From positions 472,512 to 536,511 of the forward strand of contig QAOA01000967.1 in assembly GCA_003255065.1 (NCBI GenBank): DNA of 64,000 nucleotides. The letters run 5' to 3'. Below, one piece after another: positions 11,896 to 22,919 of the stretch. The position numbers and the translations under genes are program-made. Below the pieces are notes generated by a model. The model was not told the DNA's origin and ran no database searches. It saw nothing but the letters and a program-made list of their open reading frames with translations. This DNA comes from Cercis canadensis. Taxonomy: Eukaryota > Streptophyta > Magnoliopsida > Fabales > Fabaceae. The stretch's first letter is position 1. Every line of letters starts with the position of its first letter.

Positions 11896-12330
11896 CTTGC
11901 TGAACTAAACCAAGCTTCGGGATGCTTGAAGCTTGGAATTTGGTTCCTTTGACGCTTGCACAGCCGAGAACAGAGGGAGTGTGCAACAGAGAGAGTGAGG
12001 GCGAGAGAGAGGAGCGCCCAGTTGATTCACTCCGGCGACGGAGAGGCGTGAGCAGTGGCCGATGAGGGACTGAGCGTGACTCGTGAGGGAAGGGAACTTA
12101 GGGTTAGAATTTTGCCAATTAGATTTGGGAATTGGGAGAGATTGAGGGCGAGAGAGAGAGTGTGCGACATACCTCTGTGTCGCACAAGTCGACAGAGAGA
12201 GTGAGGGCAAGAGAGAGCTTACGAGAGAGAGGGATGAAGGGAGACTGAGAGAGGTGCACTGCCGCTGGTGGTGGCGGTGACTCTTAGCGAGGGACGAGGG
12301 ATAGGTGCTCTGGGTGTTAGGGATTTCAAA
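11896..12330 (-). other. 5' UTR exon and promoter-proximal region of the CPL4 gene
   Basis: A strong minus-strand donor (AGCAAG/GTGAGTTG) at 11896/11895 pairs with the acceptor at 9516 directly before the CPL4 ATG, giving a leader intron of about 2.38 kb. The exon is pyrimidine-rich on the sense strand (CT repeats), typical of plant leaders. The plus-strand block 11990-12240 contains repeated GAGAGAGAG and AGAGAGTGAGGGC blocks. The upstream limit is only estimated. Confidence 0.55.
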
Positions 12331-13565
12331 TGGAAAATACGTGAAATTCTGGTTTATTCATTTTTTATTTTTTTTTTTGGGTGGTTATTCAGATTCTGGC
12401 TGAGCAAATTTTTTAAAAATAAAAGTAGTACCAAAATTGGGTGAGTCAATAAAACCGGGCCAAGTCCAAGTTTTTCGAGCCAGTTATTTAGAGGTTGAGC
12501 CCAACTTACAATACAGATTATACGAGTTGGTCCGTTGGGCGAATCTATTTTACCAACTTCAAATGTAACCAACAAAAGAATATACAAAACATAAGGCATA
12601 CATTTTTTTCTATTGTGTCAGATTACATCACACACACTAATGTGTCCTTTGAGGATGTTTTATAGACATTTACAAAGCCACATCAAATTCCTTATCCATC
12701 AGTCATGTGAATCAGGCACAATATCGTAATTAAGAAGAACCCAAAGAATTCAATCCATGATCAAATCAAGCAAATAAATCAAACAGACCAGAGAAAAGTG
12801 AAGAGCTTGAAGTTACACCTTCAATGAATTCATCAAGTCTACTTGGTTTCAGCTTCAATGATGACTCCTAAGACTAAATTCTAAAGTATGGGATTTCAGG
12901 TCGATGCCTCAGTTGAGTTTTGGAGCTCTGAGTTAACTCTATAAGGAGAGTGTTCATATTGGGTTCTGACGATGCTTGATCTGAGTTGGTGGTCTGGAGA
13001 TGGGTGAAGCCGAACTTACGTGTAATAACTGCACAATAATAGATGGTCAAGAATCAGGTGATGATACCCGAGCTCTGATATTGAAGTCAGCATGGTCCAA
13101 GCTAGATAGTATATCAAATGCTGAAGTAAACCAAAAGTCCTTATACCTGTGGCATGTGATTATTTATAGGTGATGACAAAGAGATATAGAAAGCATATAA
13201 AAATTTGATGATGTGGGCCTTTAGCTAAAATTGACCTGGATGCAATTGGGTAGAGTATTTGGTATCTACAAATTCTATTCCTCTAATAGATACATCAACA
13301 ACCTCCACAACTATGACAAGGGTGGTGCTAAGGCAAAGGTTGAGAAAAATAAAAAAGTTTTATTTACTTTTTTTAAAGAAATATTTTCACCAATAAAGCA
13401 CTTTTTTTAATCGTAAGAATTAAAGAGTTGATATAAAAAATTCCATTTTTACTATGCACTCTCCTTCTCTTTCTCAACGTATTGCCCTCACTTCAAATAA
13501 AACAAAACCAAAAAAAATTGCTTGCCGACTCCTATCTATATACCCTCATTAAGAGCACCAATAAA
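12331..13565. repeat. Gene-free stretch with an LTR-like dispersed repeat (about 13020-13290)
   Basis: No coding sequence was recognised. Bases 13020-13290 (TAACTGCACAATAATAGATG ... GGTATCTACAA) share a layout with 54690-54965 on the same strand, and with 57320-57530 and 58340-58540 on the opposite strand. The shared marks are a CACAATAAT start, a gAGCTCtGa..TTgAAGT block, TGATTATTTATAG and a trailing TATCTACAA. The pattern looks like the U3/R part of an LTR, antisense here. The similarity is moderate and read by eye. Confidence 0.45.
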
Positions 13566-14055
13566 GTCAAGGTTTAAAATACTATAAATTTTTGTAGTTT
13601 GGACAAATTTTGAATCAGGTTCTTATAATTTTTTTTTCCACTTTAAGAGTGTTATAGTTTGAAATTTTTTTAATTGTATCCTTGTCATCATCTTCGGTTA
13701 TAAATCCATCAATTTAGTGCTGACATGACAAACGACTTGTTTATGTAGCAATAAAAGAAACTGATATGATGTCAAAATGACACAAAAATTACAACCTCAT
13801 TAACTTTTTTATGCATTTTTTTAAGACAAAATTTGATGAGATGACAATTTTTATGCCACTTTGGCAACACGTCAATTTCTTTTATTGCCACATAAATAAT
13901 TCATTTGCTATGTTAGCATTAAATTGATGAAATTATAATCATAAGTGATAGTAGGGGACCTAATTAAAAAAATTTCAACTACAAAGATCGAAAAAAAAAA
14001 CTATAACTGATTTAAAATTTGTTTAAACTATAGGGATATACAATACATTTAAATC
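13566..14055. mobile_element. Foldback / MITE-like element of about 490 bp
   Basis: The two halves are inverted copies. The left reads ACTATAAATTTTTGTAGTTT, then GACAAATTTTGAATCAG, and further in a TTATAGTTTGAAATTTTTTT block. The right half read in reverse gives CCCTATAGTTTAAAC, AAATTTTAAATCAG and a GTAGTTGAAATTTTTTTAATTAGG block. Inner parts such as CTTTTATTGCCACATAAAT (right) pair with TTTATGTAGCAATAAAAG (left). Nearly the whole element can fold into one hairpin. No coding capacity and no clear target duplication. Confidence 0.6.
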
Positions 14056-17000
14056 TAAAATCAATAACCATTGTCTTATTCTTGAACTTGGCTAGAACCG
14101 GTTGGGAAACATCTCTCTAGTTTATCTGGATTTTATCCTAATAAGATCAGATTAAGCCCTTTACGAGCAAATTAAGAAGTGAAATCTTGAATTAGTCCAG
14201 TAACGAGTGCCCACAGTCTGTATTTTTTATTTTTTTTTATATTTTTGGCAGAAGACAGAGACCCATTTGACCACAAAGTAGATGAATTGAATAACATCAA
14301 GTAGGATGAGACTTAAGTCAAAGTCTCTTTGGGATCAGACATGACTACCAGTGAGCAGTGATGTAGGACGCCCAGGCCCTGGTTTGCAACACTCGTGAAC
14401 ATTGCTCTAGTTCACCACCGTCTCTCCCACCACAGCATGCTCCAACAGCACAACATCCGTGTTGGACAAATTTAGTTTGCAAAAACAAAGTCCAACTTCG
14501 CTTTAAAAAAGAGAGTAGTAAAGTAGTTATAAAGTACTTTTACCCTCGTATACCAAATACTACTTTTGAAGAAAAATTTAAATAAAGATCCAATGATTTT
14601 GGTACTAATTTGTCACAGCAAACCGTGGCAAAATTGGTATTTTTCTGTGGCTATGGTTATCTGCCACCAAGTTCATTCTCTAAATAATCAGTCTTCAACA
14701 TATTCAACTAAACTATATCTACAATATATCTTCAAAGATATAAGATGCCTTGTAGCTCATTTTTCTCTCCGACTTATAAAAAGTGTTTACAAGAAAACGT
14801 GAGAAAGAATTCAAGAGCATGTAATGAAAGAATTGAATCCCTTTATGATTATGCATAGACGTTTAACATTTAGCTCTCTAATCTAGAACAATGATGTCAT
14901 TATTCCAACTTAGAAATATCAAATAGCAAACATATATCAGATGTTCCACATGATTGTTCATAATAGTCATACAAATCCAATGTGCAAACGTGCCAATTCT
15001 TATAAAGTAGACCAATTCAACCTACTTAAATGATAAGTTACTCTTTATAAACTGAAAAGAAAGTTCTTGGGCAAGAAAGGATGTTAACTAAGATCAAAAC
15101 TCCACCACATGAGACAAAACAACTAGGGCAAGAAAGTTTTCTTTTTTCTTTTCCCTTGCAATTATGATATTGATTAGGAGATAGAAGTTCACAGCCAACA
15201 TATAAATGGTGCCTTGAAAGGCCAAAGGGCATGGCCATTTAGAGGCAATCGGTTTCAGTGTGCATGCATTTTGATTTTATTGTGGTGTAATGTGCTTTGA
15301 TTTGCACCCAAAAGCCTGAGTCTCTCATACCAACCTTATAAGTGCACCTACAACACTACAAAAGCCCTCCCCCACCATCCCCGCCCCCGCCCCCAAGCCC
15401 AAGCCCACCCCCTTCCCCACCTTTTGTTTTTTCAAGTAAGTTTGTTGCAAATTTCAATAATTTTGTCATTTAATTTTTTGTTGTTTCAATCAAGTCGAAT
15501 AAAACTAACGGAATCAGTTAATTTGGCATACCTCCTAAATGCACAGATGGATTTTGAGTTAGAAAAAAAGTAGTTCTTTAGTGCACGAAAGGGCAAAGCT
15601 CAAAAACTACAGAACAACAGAATGAGGGAAACGAGCTACCTCTAAATCAACACACAAAGCTTCAAGCAGTATCCGGGGTGCATCATCCAAGAATGTAACA
15701 CACCCAGTGTACTGCCAATAGCTAGATTTGCAAGATTATCAACTACATTGAACGGTTGGGATGGCTTAAACGTGTGAAAGACCTCATTTGTATTTAGTTT
15801 TAAACTTTGCACATATCATTACAGAAAAAAAAAATCTAAAAGAATTATATAAAAATTCATCAAAGCATAGGTGCTATTGTTTTTATAAATCCAAAGAATG
15901 GATTAGCATAGTCCAAGCTTCTCCAATGCAAAGTTTCTCCTAATCAAAAATAGAAGAAAAAAATTAAATAAAGAAGGCCTTGTATAGAATCACAACAGTT
16001 TCTTGGCTCAGCAAAATCCAAATATGGTGGAGATTGGCCAGAACTCAAAGATCTAGTCAGCCTCCAAATGATAAGTTGAGGATTATTGTGCATGAAAATC
16101 AAGGAGCTTCAAAATGTTAAAAGCAAGAATTGAAATATCATATTTAGAAACGGATACTTATCACAAGCATGAAATAGAGGCAATTTCAAGGTTTCCTCGG
16201 ATTAGATCAACTAGAGAGGAGCAAAAAATATTTTCTTTGTCTTGGGGAGTAATGTTATCTGTCTCAATATTTTCTTGTTTACTCTTCGTTTTTTTGAGCT
16301 AGTTATGGATGATGACAAGTTAGAAAGGCTTAAAGCAAAAACAAACAAGACTGCAAGCAAACTTTCAATTAATGAAACTAACGGTAATGATGACATGTTA
16401 GCTGCTGCTTTGTCCAAATGAAAGAATGCAATGAGACGCACACAGCGTGGCACAATAACTCCTTTTTCTCCCAATTGCAACTGGTGGAATAGTTTTGATG
16501 GTACCACGCTAATGTGCATCTAAAATGAATGTCTTTTATCTGCACCACTTTGCACAAAACTCACAAAATGCAAACTCTTGGCTTTGCTCCGATTGGGTTA
16601 ATTGTGGATGGCAGCGATTGCTCACACCCTTTATATAGCCATTCTATGAGAGTACAAGTTGAGAATGGTGCATGCATGTACAATAATTGAAAGCAGACAT
16701 ACAACTGCCTCGGAATGCTATCATACAGTTTCTTCAGCTTCCCATTAACAATTAGCAAGAGCCAAGACCAAGAGTCATTTCTAAGGCAGAACATGTCTGC
16801 ATTTCGGTGATGGCACATGCCCCCTCTAAGCTGCCTACGTAACCGTTAACTGATGAGGGTGTGTGCCGCTACCCATTGAGATTATGGAAACAGTTTATGG
16901 GTTGAACACCGAGTATTTTAACATGGAGATCTCTTATTTAAATCTCATTGGAATCAGGTAGGGTAGAATTATGGGAGAGAATAAGCTATCCTTATTGTGT

Positions 17001-17454
17001 AGCTTTCAAAAAAAGAAAAAAGATATGATTGTGACCTTATACTAAACCAATAAAAATATGATATATATTAAATTGATATAGAGATTAAGTTTCAAATAGC
17101 TTGTACGAATAAAATAAGAGCTATTGTATATATTAAGACCCATATCTAAGTTATTATTTCAATTGACTTGAGCTATAGTGCAAAGCCACATATGATATTT
17201 TGTTCATAATAAAAATTCTTCAGTAGAACTCGTGCATGTAGTAGCAATTACAATTTTACAAAACATTTTGAAAATTGTAGTATGTGATGAAATTTACAAA
17301 ATATTATGTACAATTTATCACTTGGGCAACCGTACTAACACAAAATCTAAGTAATTGTGCACAAAATCACACTTTACAAAATATTATAGTAGTGCACTCT
17401 AGTTGGGATTTTTTTTTTGGTTTTGTGGGTGGTGGGGGGAAATACTAGTAAACC
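14056..17454. other. Intergenic region, no recognised gene
   Basis: AT-rich DNA with only short, unconvincing open frames on both strands. A C-rich low-complexity patch (CCGCCCCCGCCCCC) is at about 15361-15420. Nothing here resembles a known domain. Confidence 0.6.
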
Positions 17455-17462
17455 CATGATTT

Positions 17463-19636
17463 TTTTTTTTTGGGTTAAACTGAAATATATAAATAAAAGT
17501 TAAGTTACATTACAAAGTTCAAGAAATTACATAGTTTCCCTAGCATCTGAATAACACACACAAGCAAACCTAAAGTCTGGTACATAATGAAATATAACTA
17601 GATTTTCACTCAGAGTAAGACCTTTCTTACTTAAGTCATCAGTCACTTGATTTCTTTTCCTATATGTATGCTGCACTTAAACTGTCCTCAGTTTCTTCAT
17701 CAGCAACTTGCATACATCAATTAAAGTACTCCAAGGGTGATGAGCTTCTAATATCTCTAGTTGTTGCAACAGTCTTACAGTAGTAAGAGAGTCTGATTCT
17801 AAAATAAGATTATGACTAATAACCAAGGAAAGTCCCTGTCTAATGCTCCAGAGTTCTCCCTTATTGACTGTGCCCTGCCCTATATTACCCGTAAAACTCG
17901 ACACCCACTTGCCATACTCCTTTCTTATAACCCTGTTGAGTGGATTTTTTACCACTCTTTAGATATTTTTTAGCTTAATATTTTGTGTGTTCTTTAGAAT
18001 TTTTATTAATAAATAATATATTTTTGTGTTATTTTTGTAGGACTAGAAGATTTGGAAATATTTTATGTTTTGTGGTAAAAGAGATGAATTTAAAGAAAAA
18101 AAAATGCCAAAGTTCCAGTAAAGAGAGGGCCTCAGTGCTGGAAGCTAGAGCCAAGGCTCTACATCTTATAGAGCCTCAGTGCCCATAAGCCACCAAGCAA
18201 GACAGAGAGCAAGAGCCCCAGCTCTAAGGAGCAAAAGCAGCTGCTCTAATGTTCAAGGGCCTTAGTGCCCTCTACCAAGAGCCTCAGCGCTATCATTGGG
18301 TTTTTCTCCAGTAAAGGCAGGGAGGAAGGGCTGTGGCGCCACTTTGTAAGAGCAGCTGCGCCCATGGACTTCAACTAGAGAGCCTCAGTGCTCTAAATTC
18401 GAGAGCCTCAGCGCTAGGCCTTTGTTCTATTAGGCAGTGAATTTATTTCCTAGTTTAATTAGGACTTTTGTGATAGAATATAAATAGGACTCTTAGGTTT
18501 TTTTTAGAGAAGGGAGATAGAGAGACTTTCAGACTTGGACTTTTTGAGAGTAGAGAAGAGGCAAGACAAGGCTTGGGGAGGAGGATTAGCAGCAGCTATT
18601 CTTATATCCATATTAAGTTTTTATTATCTTTCTTTTTTATCTATGTCTATAATTTCTTCAATTATATTTTATTTTACAATCATGAACTAATTTTCTTTCT
18701 AGGGCAACAATATAGTCTAACTATGAATTGTTGTAATTCCTTTTAGAATTAATTTATGATTTTATCTTTTTTACTTGAGTGCTTATATCTGTTCTTCATT
18801 TTTTAATTGTCTGATTGCTAATTAGTTGATAGGTTAATCAGAATGAGATTGGAAGGAGATTTGTGTGTTTAGTTTATTGGGATAAATACCATATGTTATA
18901 TGTAGGATACAGATATACCTTCATAGTCTGTATAGTCAATTAAAGAGATCTATAGAATTGAATAAATTTTCTGGTTATTCGTAATTCACATAAAAATATA
19001 GTAATTCTTGATTTTTATATGTTTTTGCTTATTTTCAGTTTATTTAAGTTTATTTTTGCAATTTCTCCTTAATCAATTGATCAGATAAAATTTGAAATTA
19101 ACCAAAATTAATAGCTTTAATCATCGTGGGAACTTTAACTCACTTTTATTATATTACTTGTAAGATAATATCGTGCATTTGCACTCTGTTTATCACAACA
19201 AACCCCTCCAACTCCTATAGAGCCTGGGTTGCATGTAGCTGAAGCATCACAGTTGAGCTTGAACCAATTTGTTGGGGGAGGACAACAAGAGATATGGATG
19301 GTGTGAAGTTTAATGGGTGTGTTCTTTGAGGTACCAATGTGGGAAAATTCTGCAGCCAATGCTAGAGCTCGTTGGCAGGAGATGTTGATGGGATGCCTCT
19401 ATTGTTGAATATCAGAATTTTCCTGTCTTTCCATAAGTACCAACAAATATAGCAAAACAGAGTGGCACAAGGGATATTATAGAGTGGGAAGAATCCTTGA
19501 TCGAGATAAGTAACCAATCTTCGAGATTTCTACCAAAGAACTCATCTTTGCAACTCAGTTTCTTCCAAATTTCATAGCTTCTTGAGCAGTCTTTGAGACA
19601 ATGAAGAAGAGATTCAGGAGCGCCACACCTCTTGCA
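17463..19636 (-). mobile_element. 5'-truncated LINE with zf-RVT and RNase H remnants, split by an LTR
   Basis: Read on the minus strand, 19639-19412 encodes a reverse-transcriptase zinc-binding region (MCKRCGAPESLLHCLKDC, then EIWKKL). The RNase H start, WFKLNCDASATCNPGSIGVG, follows near 19270-19206. The domain then continues only at 17928-17677 (VIRKEYGKWVSSFTGNIGQG, then ELWSIRQGL and ESDSLTTVRLLQ), because a 1267-bp LTR lies between. The element ends in poly(A) (poly(T) on plus at 17461-17471). CATGATTT flanks both ends (17455-17462 and 19637-19644), a possible short target duplication. Frameshifts make it inactive. Confidence 0.75.
17934..19200 (+). mobile_element. Solo LTR nested in a LINE, 5-bp target duplication
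   Basis: The element starts TGTTGAGTGG and ends ATCACAACA, with TGTTG/CAACA ends, and is flanked on both sides by AACCC (17929-17933 and 19201-19205). Removing it with one AACCC restores the LINE RNase H frame. A TATA-like ATATAAATAGG near 18480 suggests plus orientation. No internal retroviral genes, PBS or second LTR are present, so it is read as a solo LTR of about 1.27 kb. Its U3 contains about six imperfect copies of GAGCCTCAGYGC between 18125 and 18420. Confidence 0.82.
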
Positions 19637-19644
19637 CATGATTT

Positions 19645-22150
19645 ATTATGTTTAAGTATTACCTAAATTAACATTAAAAAGTTCTAGTAGGATAATTGAA
19701 CGGAAATATAAAATACACACAACTATAACTTTAACAATAATTTTACTGGCTTCATGAAAAAAATGTAAATTACACTTCATTATCTTGAGGTTTGCTAAAA
19801 TGACAGCAAACTCTAAATTCTGCCATAAATTGTACTCTATCCCATGTCCTAATTGTTGACGTAATATATTATGACGGAATAGCTCCCTCTAACTATAATT
19901 CAAAGATAAATTTAGCACATTTCAGCACAATAAAAAAATTTAAATAGCATAATGTTTATTTTATGAATAAAAAAGCATTAAAAGGAACTCAAGTGACACT
20001 TTTTGAGTAGTGGCTTGATATGAAGAAAAATCTTTGTCAAGAGTGAAGAGGTATAAATATTAGGTGTGAATCTACCAGATACCAGCTCCAAGAGTCATTG
20101 GCCAAAATCCTCTAATGCGCAAGGCCTTATAAATCCACCATTTTCATGCATCAAGTGGTGAATTCACTTAAATTATAAGTTTTAATGGATAGTTAGGTGC
20201 TAAGAATTGTATCTGACAATGAGATATAGTAAGATTTTTCTGAAAATTACCATTTTTTGTTTCAAAAGTAACCAGAAGAAACGTTTCTTGACATAAGCAA
20301 ATTAATATTTTTAATCCTCAAAAAAATTTCTACAAGATTTATTTGTTAAAATCATTTGCCTGGGTATATATGACATCTAATTTTAGATCAAAGTTGACCA
20401 GGTAGATATAATATTAATGTGATAATTAGCTATAATTAGCTATATGTTGGAAAATAAGCATTTTCTTGTAGTGTCAATGGAACATCGATCTTATTAGTTA
20501 TTAGTATAACAATCGGAAATTTTATTGTCTAGTTGGAGCTTTGCCCAAACGAAAAGATCATAATGGAATCCAACATTTCCATAAGAAAACTGATAAAAGC
20601 ACAAAAATTCAAGAAAACCAAAAATGAAAACAGGAATATAATAGTATTTGATTGAGCAAAAGAACAATGAGAAGTGTTAAGAAATTTTTTTAAAATGGGA
20701 TAGAGTGTCTTTTTGGTAAAATTTGAGGGCATAATGAGTGTAATTTAACCAAAAACATACATTTTTGTACATTAACCTGTGGTTAACCCAACAATCGTTT
20801 AAGCTTTTAACATGGCATGGGAACATTTTGACCAAACGGTCAACAGCTTGATTCTTAGTAGAAAAATATTTGGTAGCTAGAATTTTGTTGTCAGAATGAT
20901 GTGAATTTATAATTACCATTAAATAAATATATAGTCCCCTATTACTTTATTTCATCCAACAATCATATTAAATTCTGACAAGATTCTCACAAATTTTTCT
21001 CTAGATAAAATAATATTAGTTTTCGTAGTATCCCCATTTCGATAATATTCTCTAGTGCATTAAATTCTATTATGATGAGTCTTTATATATATTTTCATAC
21101 TTCAAGCTCGAATGGTTTTCTTTTTAAGGGGTGTGTTAGTGATAAAAATTATTTTTAAATATTCATCTAACAATTAAAACTTTTGAGATAGTTAGTTGTT
21201 GAAAACTTTTAGGGCATATTCCCCCTCTTGGTGACATTGGCCTGTGAGAAGGTACGAAACAAGGGTTTAACATAACTTGACATTTTCTTTTTGAGCAACA
21301 TAATTTGACCTTTGATAAAGAGAAAATTGTTTTGCTACCCATATAGTATAAAGAGCAAGAGAGATCCTTGCTGTCAAAATTGTATGGACGGCAAAACTAA
21401 TAAAGTAGAAAAGTGTAGAGATAAATTTTGAATTACAGCATTAAAATATTACTACAAGATTGCAGTCATTAGCTTTTGTTATTAAATTACCTGTATCACT
21501 TTATTAATGATTCTGTAAATTTTGATGTATAGGAAAGACATGTCTAGCAGTCAACATTGGACAATGGAGAAAGTAATAAAGTATATAACTAAAGGGGAAT
21601 TGACGTTTAGATATAAGATAATTAGATTTTGAGAAAATGCAAAATCTTTGACTGTTGCCTGTGCAGCTGTGCTGAGTATTAGATATAAATTGATGGCGTC
21701 CATTATATTCCACAACTTAATATTTGTTTCGGAAAATATGTGTATAAAATTTGGTTTTAAGGTGTCAAAGAACCAATTCAATCCAAAAGCTTAAACTGTT
21801 AGGTGAAGACCCATGAATGATTTTATATTTAAACACGTCCTCGCACACGAAAGCCTTTTGAATTTGAAGCGTTGACAAATCACATACTCATTTATACCTT
21901 ATGTTTTTTGTCAAAGAAACTCTGATATCATATTAAAAAATTAATTTAACTCAAAAGCTTAAACTGTTAAGTGAAGACCCATAAATAATTTTATATCTAA
22001 CATATAGTACGTAGCAATTAGCATGTTGACCTTGTCCTTCATCTAGATTATTGTAGACCTGTTTGGCTTACTTTGTCAAAAGAAGAGCTACTTAATTTTC
22101 CAATAATCAATTTGGACTGCCTCCTATAGCTAGAAATACTTTTCCAAGAG
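19645..22150. other. Intergenic region upstream of the defensin cluster, no recognised gene
   Basis: AT-rich sequence. A short direct repeat (AGCTTAAACTGTTAxGTGAAGACCCATxAAT) occurs at about 21788 and again near 21956, and looks like a small LTR- or SINE-like relic. No coding region is supported. Confidence 0.5.
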
Positions 22151-22158
22151 CCAATCTC

Positions 22159-22166
22159 TATAAATA
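22159..22166 (+). promoter_or_regulatory. TATA box of defensin gene 1
   Basis: TATAAATA lies 91 bp upstream of the start codon at 22250. Defensin genes 3 and 4 have the same octamer 87 bp (37679-37686) and 77 bp (41675-41682) upstream of their starts. Confidence 0.7.
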
Positions 22167-22249
22167 GTAAAATCCTGGTATCACTAATTCAGTACATTCA
22201 GATATATAATCTTAAGAGAAATTTGAGGAAACAAAGGTTAGAATCAGTG

Positions 22250-22604
22250 ATGGAGAGGAAAACACTTGCTGGGCTGTTTTTCTTCCTCATCATTTTCTTT
22301 GCTTCTCGTACGTATTAAATTTGACTGCAATATTTGGATTTCCAAGTTTAACTCAATCAATTTTCGTTTATTATATAATTGATTTTTTCTGTTCGAAAAT
22401 GATTAATATATATATAAATGGATGTATATTGCAGAAGAAATGGTGATGCAGACTGAGGCAAAGAATTGTGAGAAACCTAGCAAGTTCTTCTCAGGTGCAT
22501 GTGTTAACGACAAGAAAGAATGCGACTATCTCTGCAGGAGAGGAGAGGGTTTACTCAGTGGCAGGTGCAAACAACGCAAATGCGTTTGCACCTATGCTTG
22601 CTGA
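22250..22604 (+). CDS. Plant defensin 1 (cysteine-rich antimicrobial peptide), two exons
   Basis: Exons 22250-22307 and 22435-22604 join in phase 1 to give 75 residues. Exon 1 encodes a hydrophobic signal peptide (MERKTLAGLFFFLII), for entry into the secretory pathway. Exon 2 encodes the mature peptide, preceded by a short EMVMQTEA linker. It has eight cysteines in the CS-alpha-beta order, including CDYLC (CxxxC), the gamma-core SGRCKQRKC and a final CVCTYAC. The intron position inside the signal peptide codon is typical of plant defensins. Such peptides are secreted, disulfide-stabilised and act mainly against fungi. The target is not predictable from sequence. The 3' UTR holds a short hairpin, CTAGCTATATATATAC with its complement, near 22645-22677. 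This is the most leftward of four related genes. Confidence 0.9.
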
Positions 22605-22919
22605 ACAGCTTCTCACAATGATGGATATATAGATATAAATAAAACCTAGCTATATATATACTTAAATATAGCTAGTTGATTTATTATGGAATAAATTAAT
22701 TGATTCTCTTCAGAGAATCAGTATGGATTATTTATGTACTCATGCAAGGTATGCTGCTGACATATGTTGCCTTTGTTATATTAATGGCAGAGAGCCTTTT
22801 TATGGAAGTTCTAGTGACTTTTAGCTAAAAAGAATAAGTGGTTATTCAAGGGACTTTAACAATCTACCATAATTGATTAGTACATAATTTTTTTTTAACC
22901 TAATATAAACACACACTTA

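Noticed and set aside
11905..12210. 101-residue minus-strand frame near the CPL4 promoter
   Set aside because: It lies in the pyrimidine-rich leader exon of CPL4 and encodes low-complexity Ser/Leu-rich sequence.
22645..22677. Hairpin after the defensin stop codon as a terminator
   Set aside because: Rho-independent terminators do not apply to nuclear genes. The hairpin is an AT-rich inverted repeat in the 3' UTR, noted only as such.
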